Positions 46,071-55,633 of a DNA stretch of 64,000 bases are shown here, piece by piece (position 1 is the stretch's first letter; the number at the start of each line of letters is the position of its first letter). Origin of the DNA: Pseudomonas entomophila (lineage in GTDB: Bacteria > Pseudomonadota > Gammaproteobacteria > Pseudomonadales > Pseudomonadaceae); NCBI RefSeq assembly GCF_018417595.1, contig NZ_CP070982.1:624001-688000 (forward strand), in the 5' to 3' direction. Below the pieces are notes generated by a model that made no database searches, was not told the DNA's origin, and was given only the letters and a program-made list of their open reading frames with translations. Made by a program: the position numbers and the translations under genes.

Positions 46071-46948
46071 TGGGCCCGCTGCTGCTGGCCCTTTCGCCGT
46101 TGTGCCTGGGCATGGCGCTGTTGATGTTTCGCCTGGGCCTGCACAAGCGGGGCGAGGAACGCATCCTCCTGCGCCTGGGGCGGGCCTATCGCGCGGTGCG
46201 CCTGGGCAGCGCCCGGCGCGACTGGCTCGACCCGCTGCTGCAGCGCGCGGGCCTGGCCCATGGCGAGTTCTCCCCACGCAACTGGCTGCTGGTCTGGGGC
46301 GGGCTGACCTTGCTGGCGGCGTTGGCCGCGGGCTGGGTCGCGGCGTTGATGACGCTGCTCGGCCTGCCCCTGCTGGGCTACTTCTACCTGAGCTGGCGCT
46401 GCCGGCGCCAACTGCGCCAGATCATCGAACAACTGCCGGGCCTGCTCGACTACAGCGTGCGCAGCCTCAAGGCCGGGCGCACGCTCAGCGACGCGGTGCT
46501 CGGCGGCATCGAGGCCACCCGCGAGCCACTGCGCTCGGCGATGCTGCGGGTGCGTCGCAGCGTCCAGCTGGGCGTGCCGCTGGACGATGCGGTCAGCGAA
46601 CTGGCCGAGCTCTACGGCCAGGACGAATTGCGCATGTTTGCCCTGGGCCTGCGCATCAACCAGCGCCATGGCGGCAATGCCAGCGAGTTGATGGAGAACC
46701 TGATCAAGCTGATCCGCGAGCACGAGCAGGGCGACCGTCAGCTACGGGCGATGACCGGCGAGACGCGCATCACGGCGTGGATCCTCGGTGCCTTGCCCTT
46801 GGGCATGGTCGGCTACTTCCTGTTCGCCAACCCCGGTTACCTGATGGCCATGTGGCGCGACAGCCACGGGCAGATGATGCTGCTGTTCGCCTTTGCCCTG
46901 CAGGCCGTCGGTTGCCTGGTGCTGTGGCGCATGATGAGGAGCCTCTGA
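46070..46948 (+). CDS. tadB: TadB pilus assembly membrane protein
   Basis: A 292-residue type II secretion F-domain inner membrane protein. It has hydrophobic segments at the N-terminus (LLLALSPLCLGMALLMF), near residues 75-110, and at the C-terminus, with the F-domain in between (LLDYSVRSLKAGRTLSDAV; LALGLRINQRHGGNASELMENL region). ATG 46070 overlaps the cpaF stop by one base; a GTG one codon earlier is possible. Works with TadC as the platform under the pilus. Confidence 0.92.
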   Translation: MGPLLLALSPLCLGMALLMFRLGLHKRGEERILLRLGRAYRAVRLGSARRDWLDPLLQRAGLAHGEFSPRNWLLVWGGLTLLAALAAGWVAALMTLLGLPLLGYFYLSWRCRRQLRQIIEQLPGLLDYSVRSLKAGRTLSDAVLGGIEATREPLRSAMLRVRRSVQLGVPLDDAVSELAELYGQDELRMFALGLRINQRHGGNASELMENLIKLIREHEQGDRQLRAMTGETRITAWILGALPLGMVGYFLFANPGYLMAMWRDSHGQMMLLFAFALQAVGCLVLWRMMRSL

Positions 46949-46950
46949 CC

Positions 46951-47838
46951 ATGGCCTTGATGCTCAGCGCGCTGTGCCTGTTCGCCGGTTTCGTGCTGTT
47001 GGCGCTGCAACTGGCCTGGCAGTGGCGGGCGCGGCAGCGTGTCGCGCGGCGCCTGCAAGGGCGCATGGCCCGTGACGAGCGGCTGGGCGACTGGTTGCAG
47101 TGGCTGGGCAGCAGCCCCCTGGGGCGGCGCCTGCAGCGGCTCGACGGTGAAACCCAGGCGCTGCTCGACCGCCTCGGCTGGCGACGCAGCCGGCAGCGCG
47201 CGCTGTTCGCCGCGGTGCAACTGGGGTTGCCGTTGCTGGCGATGGTCGTGGTGCTGGTGATGGTGCATGGCTTGCCGGGAGAGCGGCGCGGGCATTGGGT
47301 CGTGCTGGTGCTGTGCGCGCTGGGCGCCGGCTACCTGCTGCCCAAGCGCCTGCTGGCGGCCGCGGCGGCGCGGCGGCAGCGGCGGATCGCCCAGGAGGTG
47401 AGCGTGCTGATCCCCTTGCTGCGCATCCTCTTCGAAACCGGGCTGGCAGTGGAGCAGGCCCTGCGCGTGCTGGCCCAGGAAGGGCGCAGCCTGGTGCCGA
47501 ACATCAGCGACGAGCTGCGCCTGGTGTTGCAGCGGGTCGACTCGGGTCTGGCCCTGGGGCCGGAGCTGGAGAAGAGCGCGCGCCTGCTGGCAGTGGACGA
47601 GCTGATCGACACCTGCGTGATCCTTCAGCAATTGCTGGTGCAGGGCAGCGGCTCGATGAAGTCGCTGCTGGCGCTCAAGGAACTGCTCGACGACCGGCGC
47701 CTGACCGGCTTGCAGGAGCGAGTGTCGAAGATGTCGGCGAAGATGTCGGCGGTGATGATGGTGTTCCTGTTCCCGGCCTTGCTGATAGTCCTGGCCGGGC
47801 CGGGCTTTTCCGCCTTGGCGCGGGCATTGGGGTCCTGA
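46951..47838 (+). CDS. tadC: TadC pilus assembly membrane protein
   Basis: A 295-residue partner of TadB, also with a type II secretion F-domain (VLIPLLRILFETGLAVEQAL; TCVILQQLLVQGSGSMKSLL) and terminal hydrophobic helices, the last being MVFLFPALLIVLAGPGF. ATG 46951 lies 2 nt after the tadB stop. The order tadB-tadC matches other Tad loci. Confidence 0.92.
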   Translation: MALMLSALCLFAGFVLLALQLAWQWRARQRVARRLQGRMARDERLGDWLQWLGSSPLGRRLQRLDGETQALLDRLGWRRSRQRALFAAVQLGLPLLAMVVVLVMVHGLPGERRGHWVVLVLCALGAGYLLPKRLLAAAAARRQRRIAQEVSVLIPLLRILFETGLAVEQALRVLAQEGRSLVPNISDELRLVLQRVDSGLALGPELEKSARLLAVDELIDTCVILQQLLVQGSGSMKSLLALKELLDDRRLTGLQERVSKMSAKMSAVMMVFLFPALLIVLAGPGFSALARALGS

Positions 47839-47849
47839 GGGGGAGACGG

Positions 47850-48551
47850 ATGAGAGCGATCATGGTGTTCACCGGCCTGTTGCTGCTGACCGGCTGCGCC
47901 GGGCAGCAGCCCGACGGCCTGGCCCGGCTGTTCAATGGCGGCGCATGCGGCAAGCCCGACGCCGACCAGCAACTGAGCCTGGACATGGCCGACCAGATGA
48001 TCGACGAAGGCCGCCCCCATGCCGGGCTGGCGCATCTGGAGCAGTTGCCCGACACGCTGGAAGCGGTGCGCCTGCGCAAGGCCAAGGTGCTGCGCCAGCT
48101 CGGGCGCAGCGACGCCGAGCCGCTGTACCGCAGCCTGCTGGGCGGCTGCCTGGCGGCCGAGGGCGAACATGGCCTGGGCCAGCTGGCCTCGGCGCGTGGC
48201 GACGATGTGCAGGCCCTGCGTCACCTGCAGCGCGCGGCGCGCCTGGCACCCACCGACGAGAAGGTGCGCAACGACCTGGGGGTGGTGCAGATGAACCTGG
48301 GGCATCACGAGGAGGCCCGTTTCGAACTGCTCACCGCCATCGAACTGAAGGATGACAATCCGCTGCCAGCACTCAACCTGGTGACCTTGGCGTTGGTGCA
48401 GGACAACTGGCGCCAGGCCGAGGACCTGGTGAACCGGCTGCGCCTGGGGCCGGCGCAGTTCGCCGAGGCCCAGGCGCGGGCGCAGCAGATCAGGTCCACC
48501 GGGCGCGGTCCGCTGGCCAGCACGGCGCCGTCCACTTCGTCGCTCAATTGA
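47850..48551 (+). CDS. tadD: TadD-like TPR lipoprotein
   Basis: A 233-residue lipoprotein: signal with lipobox LLTGCA at about residues 13-18, then tetratricopeptide-like repeats (GHLxxL pattern seen in HGLGQLASARGDDVQALRHL and NDLGVVQMNLGHHEEARFEL). TadD proteins are thought to help stabilise the secretin. It lies 11 nt downstream of tadC with a GGGGGAGA site. Confidence 0.88.
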   Translation: MRAIMVFTGLLLLTGCAGQQPDGLARLFNGGACGKPDADQQLSLDMADQMIDEGRPHAGLAHLEQLPDTLEAVRLRKAKVLRQLGRSDAEPLYRSLLGGCLAAEGEHGLGQLASARGDDVQALRHLQRAARLAPTDEKVRNDLGVVQMNLGHHEEARFELLTAIELKDDNPLPALNLVTLALVQDNWRQAEDLVNRLRLGPAQFAEAQARAQQIRSTGRGPLASTAPSTSSLN

Positions 48552-48563
48552 CCGGAGGTGATC

Positions 48564-48824
48564 ATGTGCAAACCCTGGATCGTCCTGGCTTGCCTTGCCC
48601 TGTCGCAAGCCAGCTGGGCGCAGGAGCCGCCCCGGCAGCCACGCCCGCAGACCGCCACCGAAGCGCTTTTGCAGGTGCAGGCCAGCAACCGTCAGGGCTC
48701 ACGGATACCCCAGGTGCAGACCGACAAGGAGCGTGACCAGGCGATGCAACGCTGGCTGGACAGCTACAAGTACGCGATCCCGGACTTCTACCGCTGGACC
48801 AAGGTCAACTCCTCGAACAACTGA
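48564..48824 (+). CDS. DUF3613 small exported protein of the tad locus
   Basis: An 86-residue protein with a signal peptide (to about residue 20, ASWAQ) and the DUF3613 pattern TEALLQVQASNRQGS then RWLDSYKYAIPDFY. The family is found in Pseudomonas tad operons and has no known function. ATG 48564 has a GGAGG site 6 nt upstream. It is the last gene of the assembly operon; a REP hairpin follows. Confidence 0.8.
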   Translation: MCKPWIVLACLALSQASWAQEPPRQPRPQTATEALLQVQASNRQGSRIPQVQTDKERDQAMQRWLDSYKYAIPDFYRWTKVNSSNN

Positions 48825-48826
48825 CG

Positions 48827-48910
48827 TGTAGGAGCCAGCCTTGCTGGCGAACCGCGGCTCACACCGGACTACCGCGTGGAACCGTTCGCCAGCAAGGCTG
48901 GCTCCTGCAG
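48827..48910. repeat. REP hairpin
   Basis: Inverted arms of the GTAGGAGCCAGCCTTGCTGG type at 48827-48850 and about 48887-48910, one base different (GTAGG versus GCAGG). It belongs to the same sub-family as the hairpin split by the IS element at 30996. Confidence 0.88.
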
Positions 48911-48974
48911 GTTCGCGTCTGGACTGCCGACGAACCGTTGCCTGCCTGAAATGCGGTGTTGTGGTGGGTGAGAC

Positions 48975-49751
48975 TCAATGCGTGGTGAACCGCTGGTGCA
49001 CCGGCGACGACCGCGGCGTCAGGGCCAGGGCCAGTTGCGTGCGGTTGTGCATGTGGGTCAGGCGCAGCACCTGCGAAACATAGAGCTTCACGGTGTTCTC
49101 GGTGATGCCCAGTTCGCAGGCGATCTGGTAGTTGGTCTTGCCCTTGCTCACCAGCTTGGCCACTTCCAGCTGGCGCGGCGACAGCTTCTCGAACGCCGGT
49201 GGCAGTTCGGCCTCGCCTTCGTCGGTGTCGGTGGCACGGCGGTGAGCGCCCTGTCCACGGGCTTTCTCCAGGTCCTGATAAAGATCGTCGATGGACTCGG
49301 CCAGCTCCTGCAGGCGCTGGTTCAGGCTGCCCAGCTCGCGGAAGTTGCGCCGCCGCTCCAGCAGCGCCTGCTCCTGGCGGCGCACGCCTTCGAGCAGCTC
49401 GTCGAGGTCCATGGGTTTTTGGTAATAATCTGCAAAACCTTCGCGCAAGGCGCGGATCACATCCTGCTTGTCGGCTCGGCCGGTCAGCATGATCGCCTCG
49501 AACATGCGCTGCGGCCCGGTCATCTGTTTCAGCGCACGGACCAGCTCGATGCCATCGCGGTCAGGCATGTGCAGGTCGCAAAGAATCAGGCCGATGGCTT
49601 CGTCGGCCTTGTAGCATTCGATGGCCTCGGCCGTGGAATGGGCCCCTATGCAGCGATATCCCTCGCTTTCGAGGAACTCGCATAACTCTTCGACGATCAT
49701 CGGCTGGTCATCGACAACCAGCATCTTCACCTCACTGATGGTTTTGCTCAC
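48975..49751 (-). CDS. pprB: PprB-type response regulator with LuxR output
   Basis: A 258-residue regulator that in P. aeruginosa switches on Flp pilus and adhesin genes. The receiver domain has DDQ near the N-terminus, the phospho-acceptor Asp in LILCDLHMPDRDG, Thr in IMLTGRAD and Lys in YYQKPMDL. A coiled linker (LNQRLQELAESIDDLYQDLE) leads to a LuxR-type helix-turn-helix (LSPRQLEVAKLVSKGKTNYQ). A GTG at 49751 with a GGGAG site is the best start; an ATG at 49820 is possible. The partner kinase PprA lies at 50856. Confidence 0.88.
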   Translation of the reverse strand: MSKTISEVKMLVVDDQPMIVEELCEFLESEGYRCIGAHSTAEAIECYKADEAIGLILCDLHMPDRDGIELVRALKQMTGPQRMFEAIMLTGRADKQDVIRALREGFADYYQKPMDLDELLEGVRRQEQALLERRRNFRELGSLNQRLQELAESIDDLYQDLEKARGQGAHRRATDTDEGEAELPPAFEKLSPRQLEVAKLVSKGKTNYQIACELGITENTVKLYVSQVLRLTHMHNRTQLALALTPRSSPVHQRFTTH

Positions 49752-49869
49752 GTTCAACTCCCTGTGAATGCGGCCCTGCTCCCGGGCCAGACGCTCTGGC
49801 AGGAAGAAAAGTAGTCGCACTTTGCAATTATGTATATGGACTGTAGCCCGGTTCCGACCGCTGGGCCGA

Positions 49870-50340
49870 TTATTGGATCCACACGGCGGTCAGCAGGAAG
49901 CCCGCCAGCACATAAGGCGCAAAGGGCTGCTTGTCACCGACTTCTTCGGCGAGTTTTTGCAGGCGTTTCTTCACTTTCGGGTTGAGCAGGGTCCATAGCC
50001 GGCGCCTGCCCAACAGCCAGGCCAGCACCGTGATCCCGGCGCCGATGAAGGTGCCGAGCACGTATTGCGGGCTGGTGGCCAGGGCCAGGGCGCCCATCAG
50101 CTTGACGTCGCCGGCACCAAAGCGGCCGAGCATGTAGCCGGGCAAGGTGAGCAGCATGACGATGGCCAGGGCCCAGCCGGCCTCGCTGGCGTCGGCGCCA
50201 ATCCAGCTGTGGCCGGTGGCGAACAGCCAGGCCAGGGCACAGCCCGCGACACCCAGAGTGAGGGTGTTGGAAATCTGCCGTTCACGGACATCTTGTTCAG
50301 TACACAAGGCAAGCCACATCAGGAGAACAATGCTTTGCAT
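49870..50340 (-). CDS. fppA: Flp prepilin peptidase (A24 family)
   Basis: A 156-residue inner membrane aspartic peptidase that cuts Flp and pseudopilin precursors. The two catalytic aspartates are in TEQDVRERQISN (near residue 17) and RFGAGDVKLMGAL. Several hydrophobic helices flank them. It lacks the N-terminal methylase part of PilD, as is usual for Flp peptidases. It is divergent from tadE. Confidence 0.9.
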   Translation of the reverse strand: MQSIVLLMWLALCTEQDVRERQISNTLTLGVAGCALAWLFATGHSWIGADASEAGWALAIVMLLTLPGYMLGRFGAGDVKLMGALALATSPQYVLGTFIGAGITVLAWLLGRRRLWTLLNPKVKKRLQKLAEEVGDKQPFAPYVLAGFLLTAVWIQ

Positions 50341-50415
50341 TGGCAGAATGCCATCCCTATTCGTTGAACGGTTCTATGCTGTCAGACAGGTCTCACAGTC
50401 AGGGTAGACGCGATC

Positions 50416-50859
50416 ATGAAAGCAAGCCCGGCGGGACGGCAAAAAGGCGCGGCAGCCATCGAGTTTGTCGCGGTATTCATGGTGTTTTTCGCGGTGTTCT
50501 ACGGCCTGGTGAGCTACACCCTGCCGATGCTGATGCTGCAGTCGTTCAACCAGGCCAGCAGCGAGGCGGTGCGCCGCTGCGTGGCGGTGGACCCGAGCAG
50601 CCAGACCTACGAGCTGGACGTGCAGGGCCTGGCCCGGCAGGTGATCGGCCAGCAGCTGTCGTGGATGCCCAATGCGCTTGGCTTCAACCTGCTCACCGAC
50701 ACACGCATCAGCGTGGGCACCGACAAGGTGCTGACCGTGGTCATCGACTATCCGCGCACGCGTCTGACCCGTGTGCTGCCCAGCCTGGTACTGCCGGTGG
50801 TCGGCGAGGTGCCCAAGCTTCCCGACCGGTTGCAGGCCCAGGCGAGCCTCCAGCTATGA
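50416..50859 (+). CDS. tadE: TadE-like pseudopilin
   Basis: A 147-residue minor pilin. The N-terminus KGAAAIEFVAVFMVFFAVFYG carries the prepilin cleavage glycine, the E-F pair at the mature N-terminus and a hydrophobic helix. It would be processed by the FppA-type peptidase encoded divergently. Its stop overlaps the start of the pprA gene as ATGA. Confidence 0.88.
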   Translation: MKASPAGRQKGAAAIEFVAVFMVFFAVFYGLVSYTLPMLMLQSFNQASSEAVRRCVAVDPSSQTYELDVQGLARQVIGQQLSWMPNALGFNLLTDTRISVGTDKVLTVVIDYPRTRLTRVLPSLVLPVVGEVPKLPDRLQAQASLQL

Positions 50860-53492
50860 GTGGTGGGCTGTTCGACCGCTGGCGCGCAGCGCCTCCCCCC
50901 GCCGTTGAACCACCATCCTTGCCCGCAGTGGGCCTGCAACTGCTGCTTGACGATCAGGCGCAGGTCCTGCGCCTGTCCGGGCCGTTGCGCACCTTGCTGG
51001 CCTTGCCGGGGCGGCCGGGCGCACGCCTGCACGACTACCTGCAACGGCGCAGTTGGCTGGTGATCGAGGGCGAGCCTGGCGATTGGCAGGGGCAGCCGTT
51101 GGACCTTGATTTCAATACCGTGGTGGGCCATGCATTGCACACCCGTGGTTGGTTGCAGCGTCACGGGCAGGCCTGGTTGCTGCAATTGTTCGATATCGGT
51201 GATCTGTTGCGCGAGCAGCGCTGGGATCGCCAGCGGCCACTGCTTGGCGAGATCGGCCACGCCCTGCGCGAATGCGGGTCACAGCGTCTGGCGCAGACCG
51301 CCAGCGCTCAATTGCAGGCACTGGCCGAGCACTGGCAGGCGGCGTCGCTGCGCCTGATGTTGCGCGAACCGGATGGCTGGCGCCATTACGCCAGCAGTGA
51401 CAGCACATGGCCTTGGCCGCAGGACAGCCGCCTGCAGGCCCGGTTGGACCGCTTGCCAGCGGCCACCCTGCTTGACGTGAGGGACGATCCGCAATTCCAG
51501 GCGTTGTGTGGCGGTGCTTCACTGCTTCTGCTGCCCTACCGCCAGGGGCAGGATGCCGAAGCCTGGTTGCTGTGCGCCGGCGCCACGCAGGTGCCTGAGG
51601 CCGACATGGCACTGGCGTTGGTCCGGACCCTGGTCGAACCACTGTTGGCCCGATTGTGGCGCCAGCAGTGGCAGCAACAGTCCACACACCTCGACGAACT
51701 GCAGCGGCAGTTGGGGGCGGGGTGGTGGGAATGGCCGGCGCAGGGGGATCTGCAGCTGGATCCGGGGTTGGCCCAGGCGCTCGCCCTGCCGCACCAGGCC
51801 AGCCTCGGGCAATGGCTCGCCCGCCTGCACCCGGCTGACCGCGAGCCCGCGCAGCTTGCGCTGGCACAGGCCCGTGAAGGGCACGCACTGAACCTGAGCC
51901 TGCGCTTGCTGGACGACGGAACCCTGGAAACCCCACGCTGGTGGCAGTGGGTGGGGCAGTCGCAGGGGCAGCGGCTGCATGGCTTTCTGCTCGACATCAG
52001 CGCGCTCAAGGCCCAGGAGCAGCAGGCCGGAATGGCCCGCGCACGCCTGGAAAACCTGATCGCCAGTTCCCCTGCGGTGATCTATGTGCAGCGCTACGCC
52101 GAAGGCGCGTTGCACAGCGACTTCTTCAGCGCCAGCCTGGCACCGTTGCTGGGTTGGGACGTCGATGGCGAGCTGGCGCGCCAGCCCGGCCTGGCCGTGC
52201 ACCCGGACGACCGCCCGCTGTGGCTGGCCCGCACCCGCAGCCTGTTGCGCGACGGCCAGGTGCGCTGCCGCTACCGGTTGCGTGACCAGCTCGGTGGCTA
52301 TCACTGGATGCTCGACGAAGCCCGGCTGCTGCGCGACGAGCTTGGCCAGCCGGTGGAAGTGGTGGGGTTGTGGCTGGATGTCAGCGAGGCGACCGAGGCC
52401 GCCGAGCGCATGCGCCAGAGCGAGGAGCGCTACCGCGTGCTGGTGGAGGACTCGCCGGCGATGATCTGCCGCTATCGCCCGGACCTGACCCTGGTGTTCG
52501 GCAACCGGCCGCTGGCCGACTACCTGCAATGCACGCCGGAACAGCTGTTGGGCGCCAACCTGGGCCAGTGGCTATCCGACGCCCAGCGTGAGGCCTTTTT
52601 CGAACGCCTGCGGGCATTGACCCCGGAGCAGCCCCTGAGCAGCGCGGAAATCTGCCTGCAACTGCCAGGCCGTGAGCATGCGTGGTGGGAATGGGCCGAC
52701 CGTGGCCTGTTCGACGCCCAGGGCCAACTGCTGGAGATCCAGGCCGTGGGCCGCGACAACACCGAACTGCGACGTAGCCAGCAACAGCTGCTGCAGGGGG
52801 CCAAGATGGCCACCCTCGGCGAGCTGGCCACCGGCCTGGTGCACGAGATCAACCAGCCGCTCAACGTGATGCGCATGGCGGTGGTGAACGCCCTCAAGCG
52901 CCTGGAGATGGGCACGGCGGACCCGGCGTACCTGGGAGACAAGCTGCGCCGCATCGAGGCCCAGGTCGAGCGCGCCTCGCGCCTGGTCGAGCACATGCGG
53001 GTGTATGGCCGACGCTCGGCGCTTGAACCCGTGCCGTTCGCCGCCTGGAGCGCGGTGGAGGGGGCCCGTGCGCTGCTGGACGAGGGCCTGCGTGGCAAGG
53101 GCGTGGACTTGAGCCTCGAGCCGCCGACATGGCAGCCGCAGGTGCTCGGGCAGCAGGACCAGCTTGAGCAGGTACTGATCAACCTGCTGGTCAATGCCCG
53201 CGACGCCTTGCTCGAACAGGGGCGTGCGGGCGCATGGATCCGGGTGCGCCAGCAGCAGGTGGGCGAGTGCCTGTGCCTGCTGGTCGAAGACAACGGTGGC
53301 GGCATCGACCCGCAGTTGCACCAACGCATTTTCGAGCCGTTCTTCACCACCAAGCCAGCGGGCGTCGGCACCGGCCTGGGGCTGTCGGTCAGCCATGGCA
53401 TCGTCAGCCAGATGGGCGGCCGCCTGACCGTGACCAACAGTGCCGAAGGCGCCTGCTTCCGTATCGAGCTGCCGCTCTACAGCACCAACTGA
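50856..53492 (+). CDS. pprA: PprA-type sensor histidine kinase
   Basis: An 878-residue kinase with no obvious membrane segment. N-terminal sensor regions are followed by at least two PAS domains (LENLIASSPAVIYVQRYAEG; YRVLVEDSPAMICRYRPDLT). The dimerisation domain has the phospho-accepting His663 in ATGLVHEINQPLN. The ATPase domain ends with DNGGGID, FEPFFTTKPAGVGTGLGLS. It is coupled to tadE by an ATGA overlap, and its last 16 nt overlap the end of the convergent tadG gene. Target is PprB. Confidence 0.88.
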   Translation: MSGGLFDRWRAAPPPAVEPPSLPAVGLQLLLDDQAQVLRLSGPLRTLLALPGRPGARLHDYLQRRSWLVIEGEPGDWQGQPLDLDFNTVVGHALHTRGWLQRHGQAWLLQLFDIGDLLREQRWDRQRPLLGEIGHALRECGSQRLAQTASAQLQALAEHWQAASLRLMLREPDGWRHYASSDSTWPWPQDSRLQARLDRLPAATLLDVRDDPQFQALCGGASLLLLPYRQGQDAEAWLLCAGATQVPEADMALALVRTLVEPLLARLWRQQWQQQSTHLDELQRQLGAGWWEWPAQGDLQLDPGLAQALALPHQASLGQWLARLHPADREPAQLALAQAREGHALNLSLRLLDDGTLETPRWWQWVGQSQGQRLHGFLLDISALKAQEQQAGMARARLENLIASSPAVIYVQRYAEGALHSDFFSASLAPLLGWDVDGELARQPGLAVHPDDRPLWLARTRSLLRDGQVRCRYRLRDQLGGYHWMLDEARLLRDELGQPVEVVGLWLDVSEATEAAERMRQSEERYRVLVEDSPAMICRYRPDLTLVFGNRPLADYLQCTPEQLLGANLGQWLSDAQREAFFERLRALTPEQPLSSAEICLQLPGREHAWWEWADRGLFDAQGQLLEIQAVGRDNTELRRSQQQLLQGAKMATLGELATGLVHEINQPLNVMRMAVVNALKRLEMGTADPAYLGDKLRRIEAQVERASRLVEHMRVYGRRSALEPVPFAAWSAVEGARALLDEGLRGKGVDLSLEPPTWQPQVLGQQDQLEQVLINLLVNARDALLEQGRAGAWIRVRQQQVGECLCLLVEDNGGGIDPQLHQRIFEPFFTTKPAGVGTGLGLSVSHGIVSQMGGRLTVTNSAEGACFRIELPLYSTN

Positions 53493-55435
53493 GCGTGGCC
53501 GCTGGAGCAGCTCAGGTTGGCGCCGACCTGGGCATTGGCCAGGTCGACCCCCAGGGTCTTGAGCAGGCCGTTGACCAGCGGGTCGAGCACCGGGCTGAGC
53601 AGGTTGCGGATCAGCGGTTCGAGAATGTTCTTCACACCGTCCAGCAGGCCTGCGGTCAGCACCAGCACCTGACCGAGCCCGCTGTTGGCGGTCGGCCGGT
53701 AGGCCTCCAGGTGGATGCCGGCGAGGGTATCGGACAGGCTGGCGACGACCTGGGCCTGGTCGCTGTCCATCGGCTGGTAGGTGGGCGGCTGGCCGATGTC
53801 GGTGGGGGCGGAGGTGCCGGTGAACACCAGGGGTTTTTCCGTGGGGTTGTTGCCCAGCAGCTTGCTGTCCACTCGCAGGCCGATGCCACCGCCCGCGAAG
53901 GGCACCCGGGTCCCGCACGAGGGTGGCAGGATCAGCAGGCGGCTGCAGACATTGGTGCCGATGTCGATCAGCGGCAGGGCCTTGACCACGGTGGTGCCCT
54001 GGTTGAGGAAGTCGGCCGGGGTGTCGAACTTGCCCACTGCGATCCTCGCCGCCGAGCGCTGGGTGAGGGTGGTCAGGCTCTTGGGCGAGCAGGTGTAGTT
54101 GTCCGGTGGTGCCGGGCGCAAGCGGCTGGTGGCCTCGGCCACCTCCACGCCGATATCGATATGGACCTTGTCTTCCAGCAGCTTGATGTCGCTGACCTTG
54201 CACGGCACCCCCAAGGCGCAGGTCAGCGATTGCACGGTGCCCAGCAGGTTCAGGCTAAGCAGGTTGTTGAGCACGTTGGTCAGCGGCGCGGCCAGGTCCA
54301 GCACGGCGTTGGCCAGGCCGGCGATGCCATTGAGCAGAGGCAGGTCGAGAGACACCAGTGCCCGCACCTGGGCGGTGTGCACCCGCAGCTCGTCGGTGCG
54401 CGGGTCGCCGATGGCGGAAAGCTGCTGCGGTTCGATCACCCGCACCTGCACCCGGCCACTGGCCACGCCCAGCAGGTTGATCGGCAGGTCGGCGTTGACC
54501 GCGCGCTCCTTGGCCGACAGCTGGATCACCCCCTGCACCAGCTGCAACAGCTGGATACTCGCATCCAGGCCGGCCTGGGCGGTGCCGTTCTGCAGGTCCA
54601 GCAAGTCGCCCAGTTGCAGGCCGGTGATCGGCAGATCGAGGGCGAGCTTGCCCAGGTTGGTGACCACATCGGCGGCGGCGCCACCTTGCTGCAGCACTTT
54701 GACCGCCGCTTGCAGCAAGGTCGTGGCGCTGGTGTCGAGGCTGAGCAATTTCTGGTAGTCGCCTACTTCGACGTTCAGGTCGATGGCCAGCTGGTCGAGG
54801 TAATGCAACAGGTTGAGCTGGGTGTTGGCAATGCCCTGCCAGCCCAGCAGGTCGAGCTGCAATGTACCGCCCAGGGCCTTGGTCAGTGCGTTGAGCAGCG
54901 AGCCCTGGCTGGCATTGACAGTGGCCAGGCTGCTGCGAATGCTCAGCATCGCCAGCGGCGGCATGGGGCTGGCGGCCACCGCGCTGGCATGCAGGGTGGT
55001 GGTGCGCGGCACGGTGTTGCCCTGGACCATGGCGAACACCCCGGCGGCGACGCTGGTGACCACCACATTGCTGACCTCGACCTTGATCGCCTCGTTGCGG
55101 GTATTGTCGGCGACGAAGCGGCGCAGGTTGTCGTTGCCGGTGCGCAGGTAGCCGCAGCTGGCGATCAGCGGGTCGGTGACGGCCAGGCCGTTGCGGGTGG
55201 CGGCGTTGCGTGCCAGGGCGAAGGCTTGCGGGCCGCTGCCGTTGCAGCTGGCCGAGTGCTCGGCCGCTTCCAGCGCCGCCATGTCGGCGATGCGCTGGAG
55301 CTTGCGTTGTTCGAGGTAGAGGCGACCGCTGTCGACCGACAGCAGCATGAACAGCAGGGCCAGGCCCATGGTCAGCGCGGCCATCAGGCCGATCGCGCCC
55401 TGTTGGCGGGCGGCGGAACGAGGAACCACGGGCAC
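53477..55435 (-). CDS. TadG-like pilus-associated protein
   Basis: A 652-residue protein. The N-terminus (RQQGAIGLMAALTMGLALLFMLL then VDSGRLYLEQRKLQRIADMAA) is the Tad pseudopilin/TadG domain with its membrane helix. The rest is a long, leucine-rich region (LLNALTKALGGTLQLDLLGW; LLNGIAGLANAVLDLAAPLT) without a visible DxSxS metal site of a von Willebrand A domain, which many TadG proteins have. It is convergent with pprA, overlapping by 16 nt. It is the last gene of the tad locus. Confidence 0.8.
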   Translation of the reverse strand: MPVVPRSAARQQGAIGLMAALTMGLALLFMLLSVDSGRLYLEQRKLQRIADMAALEAAEHSASCNGSGPQAFALARNAATRNGLAVTDPLIASCGYLRTGNDNLRRFVADNTRNEAIKVEVSNVVVTSVAAGVFAMVQGNTVPRTTTLHASAVAASPMPPLAMLSIRSSLATVNASQGSLLNALTKALGGTLQLDLLGWQGIANTQLNLLHYLDQLAIDLNVEVGDYQKLLSLDTSATTLLQAAVKVLQQGGAAADVVTNLGKLALDLPITGLQLGDLLDLQNGTAQAGLDASIQLLQLVQGVIQLSAKERAVNADLPINLLGVASGRVQVRVIEPQQLSAIGDPRTDELRVHTAQVRALVSLDLPLLNGIAGLANAVLDLAAPLTNVLNNLLSLNLLGTVQSLTCALGVPCKVSDIKLLEDKVHIDIGVEVAEATSRLRPAPPDNYTCSPKSLTTLTQRSAARIAVGKFDTPADFLNQGTTVVKALPLIDIGTNVCSRLLILPPSCGTRVPFAGGGIGLRVDSKLLGNNPTEKPLVFTGTSAPTDIGQPPTYQPMDSDQAQVVASLSDTLAGIHLEAYRPTANSGLGQVLVLTAGLLDGVKNILEPLIRNLLSPVLDPLVNGLLKTLGVDLANAQVGANLSCSSGHAQLVL

Positions 55436-55543
55436 TCCTTTGCCGGCCTTCGGCCCGGCAGCGCGGCGGCGGTCAAAGGAGTGTAGTCAAGGTGATGGCA
55501 AGTTGCCTTGACCTGGGCGCTCGTGGAACGACTGTCCTGCCTC

Positions 55544-55628
55544 TGTAGGAGCGGCTTTAGCCGCGATCCAGGCACCGCGGTGTCTGGCACCCGCTCAGCG
55601 GGTGATCGCGGCTGAAGCCGCTCCTACA
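55544..55628. repeat. REP hairpin
   Basis: Inverted GTAGGAGCGGCTTNAGCCGC arms at 55544-55567 and 55605-55628, one base different between arms. It lies directly after the stop of the minus-strand lipoprotein gene. Confidence 0.88.
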
Positions 55629-55633
55629 GGCGC

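Noticed and set aside
53234..55486. 750-codon plus-strand frame opposite the tadG-like gene
   Set aside because: Antisense shadow of a high-GC gene; low-complexity Gln/Val/Gly protein without motifs.
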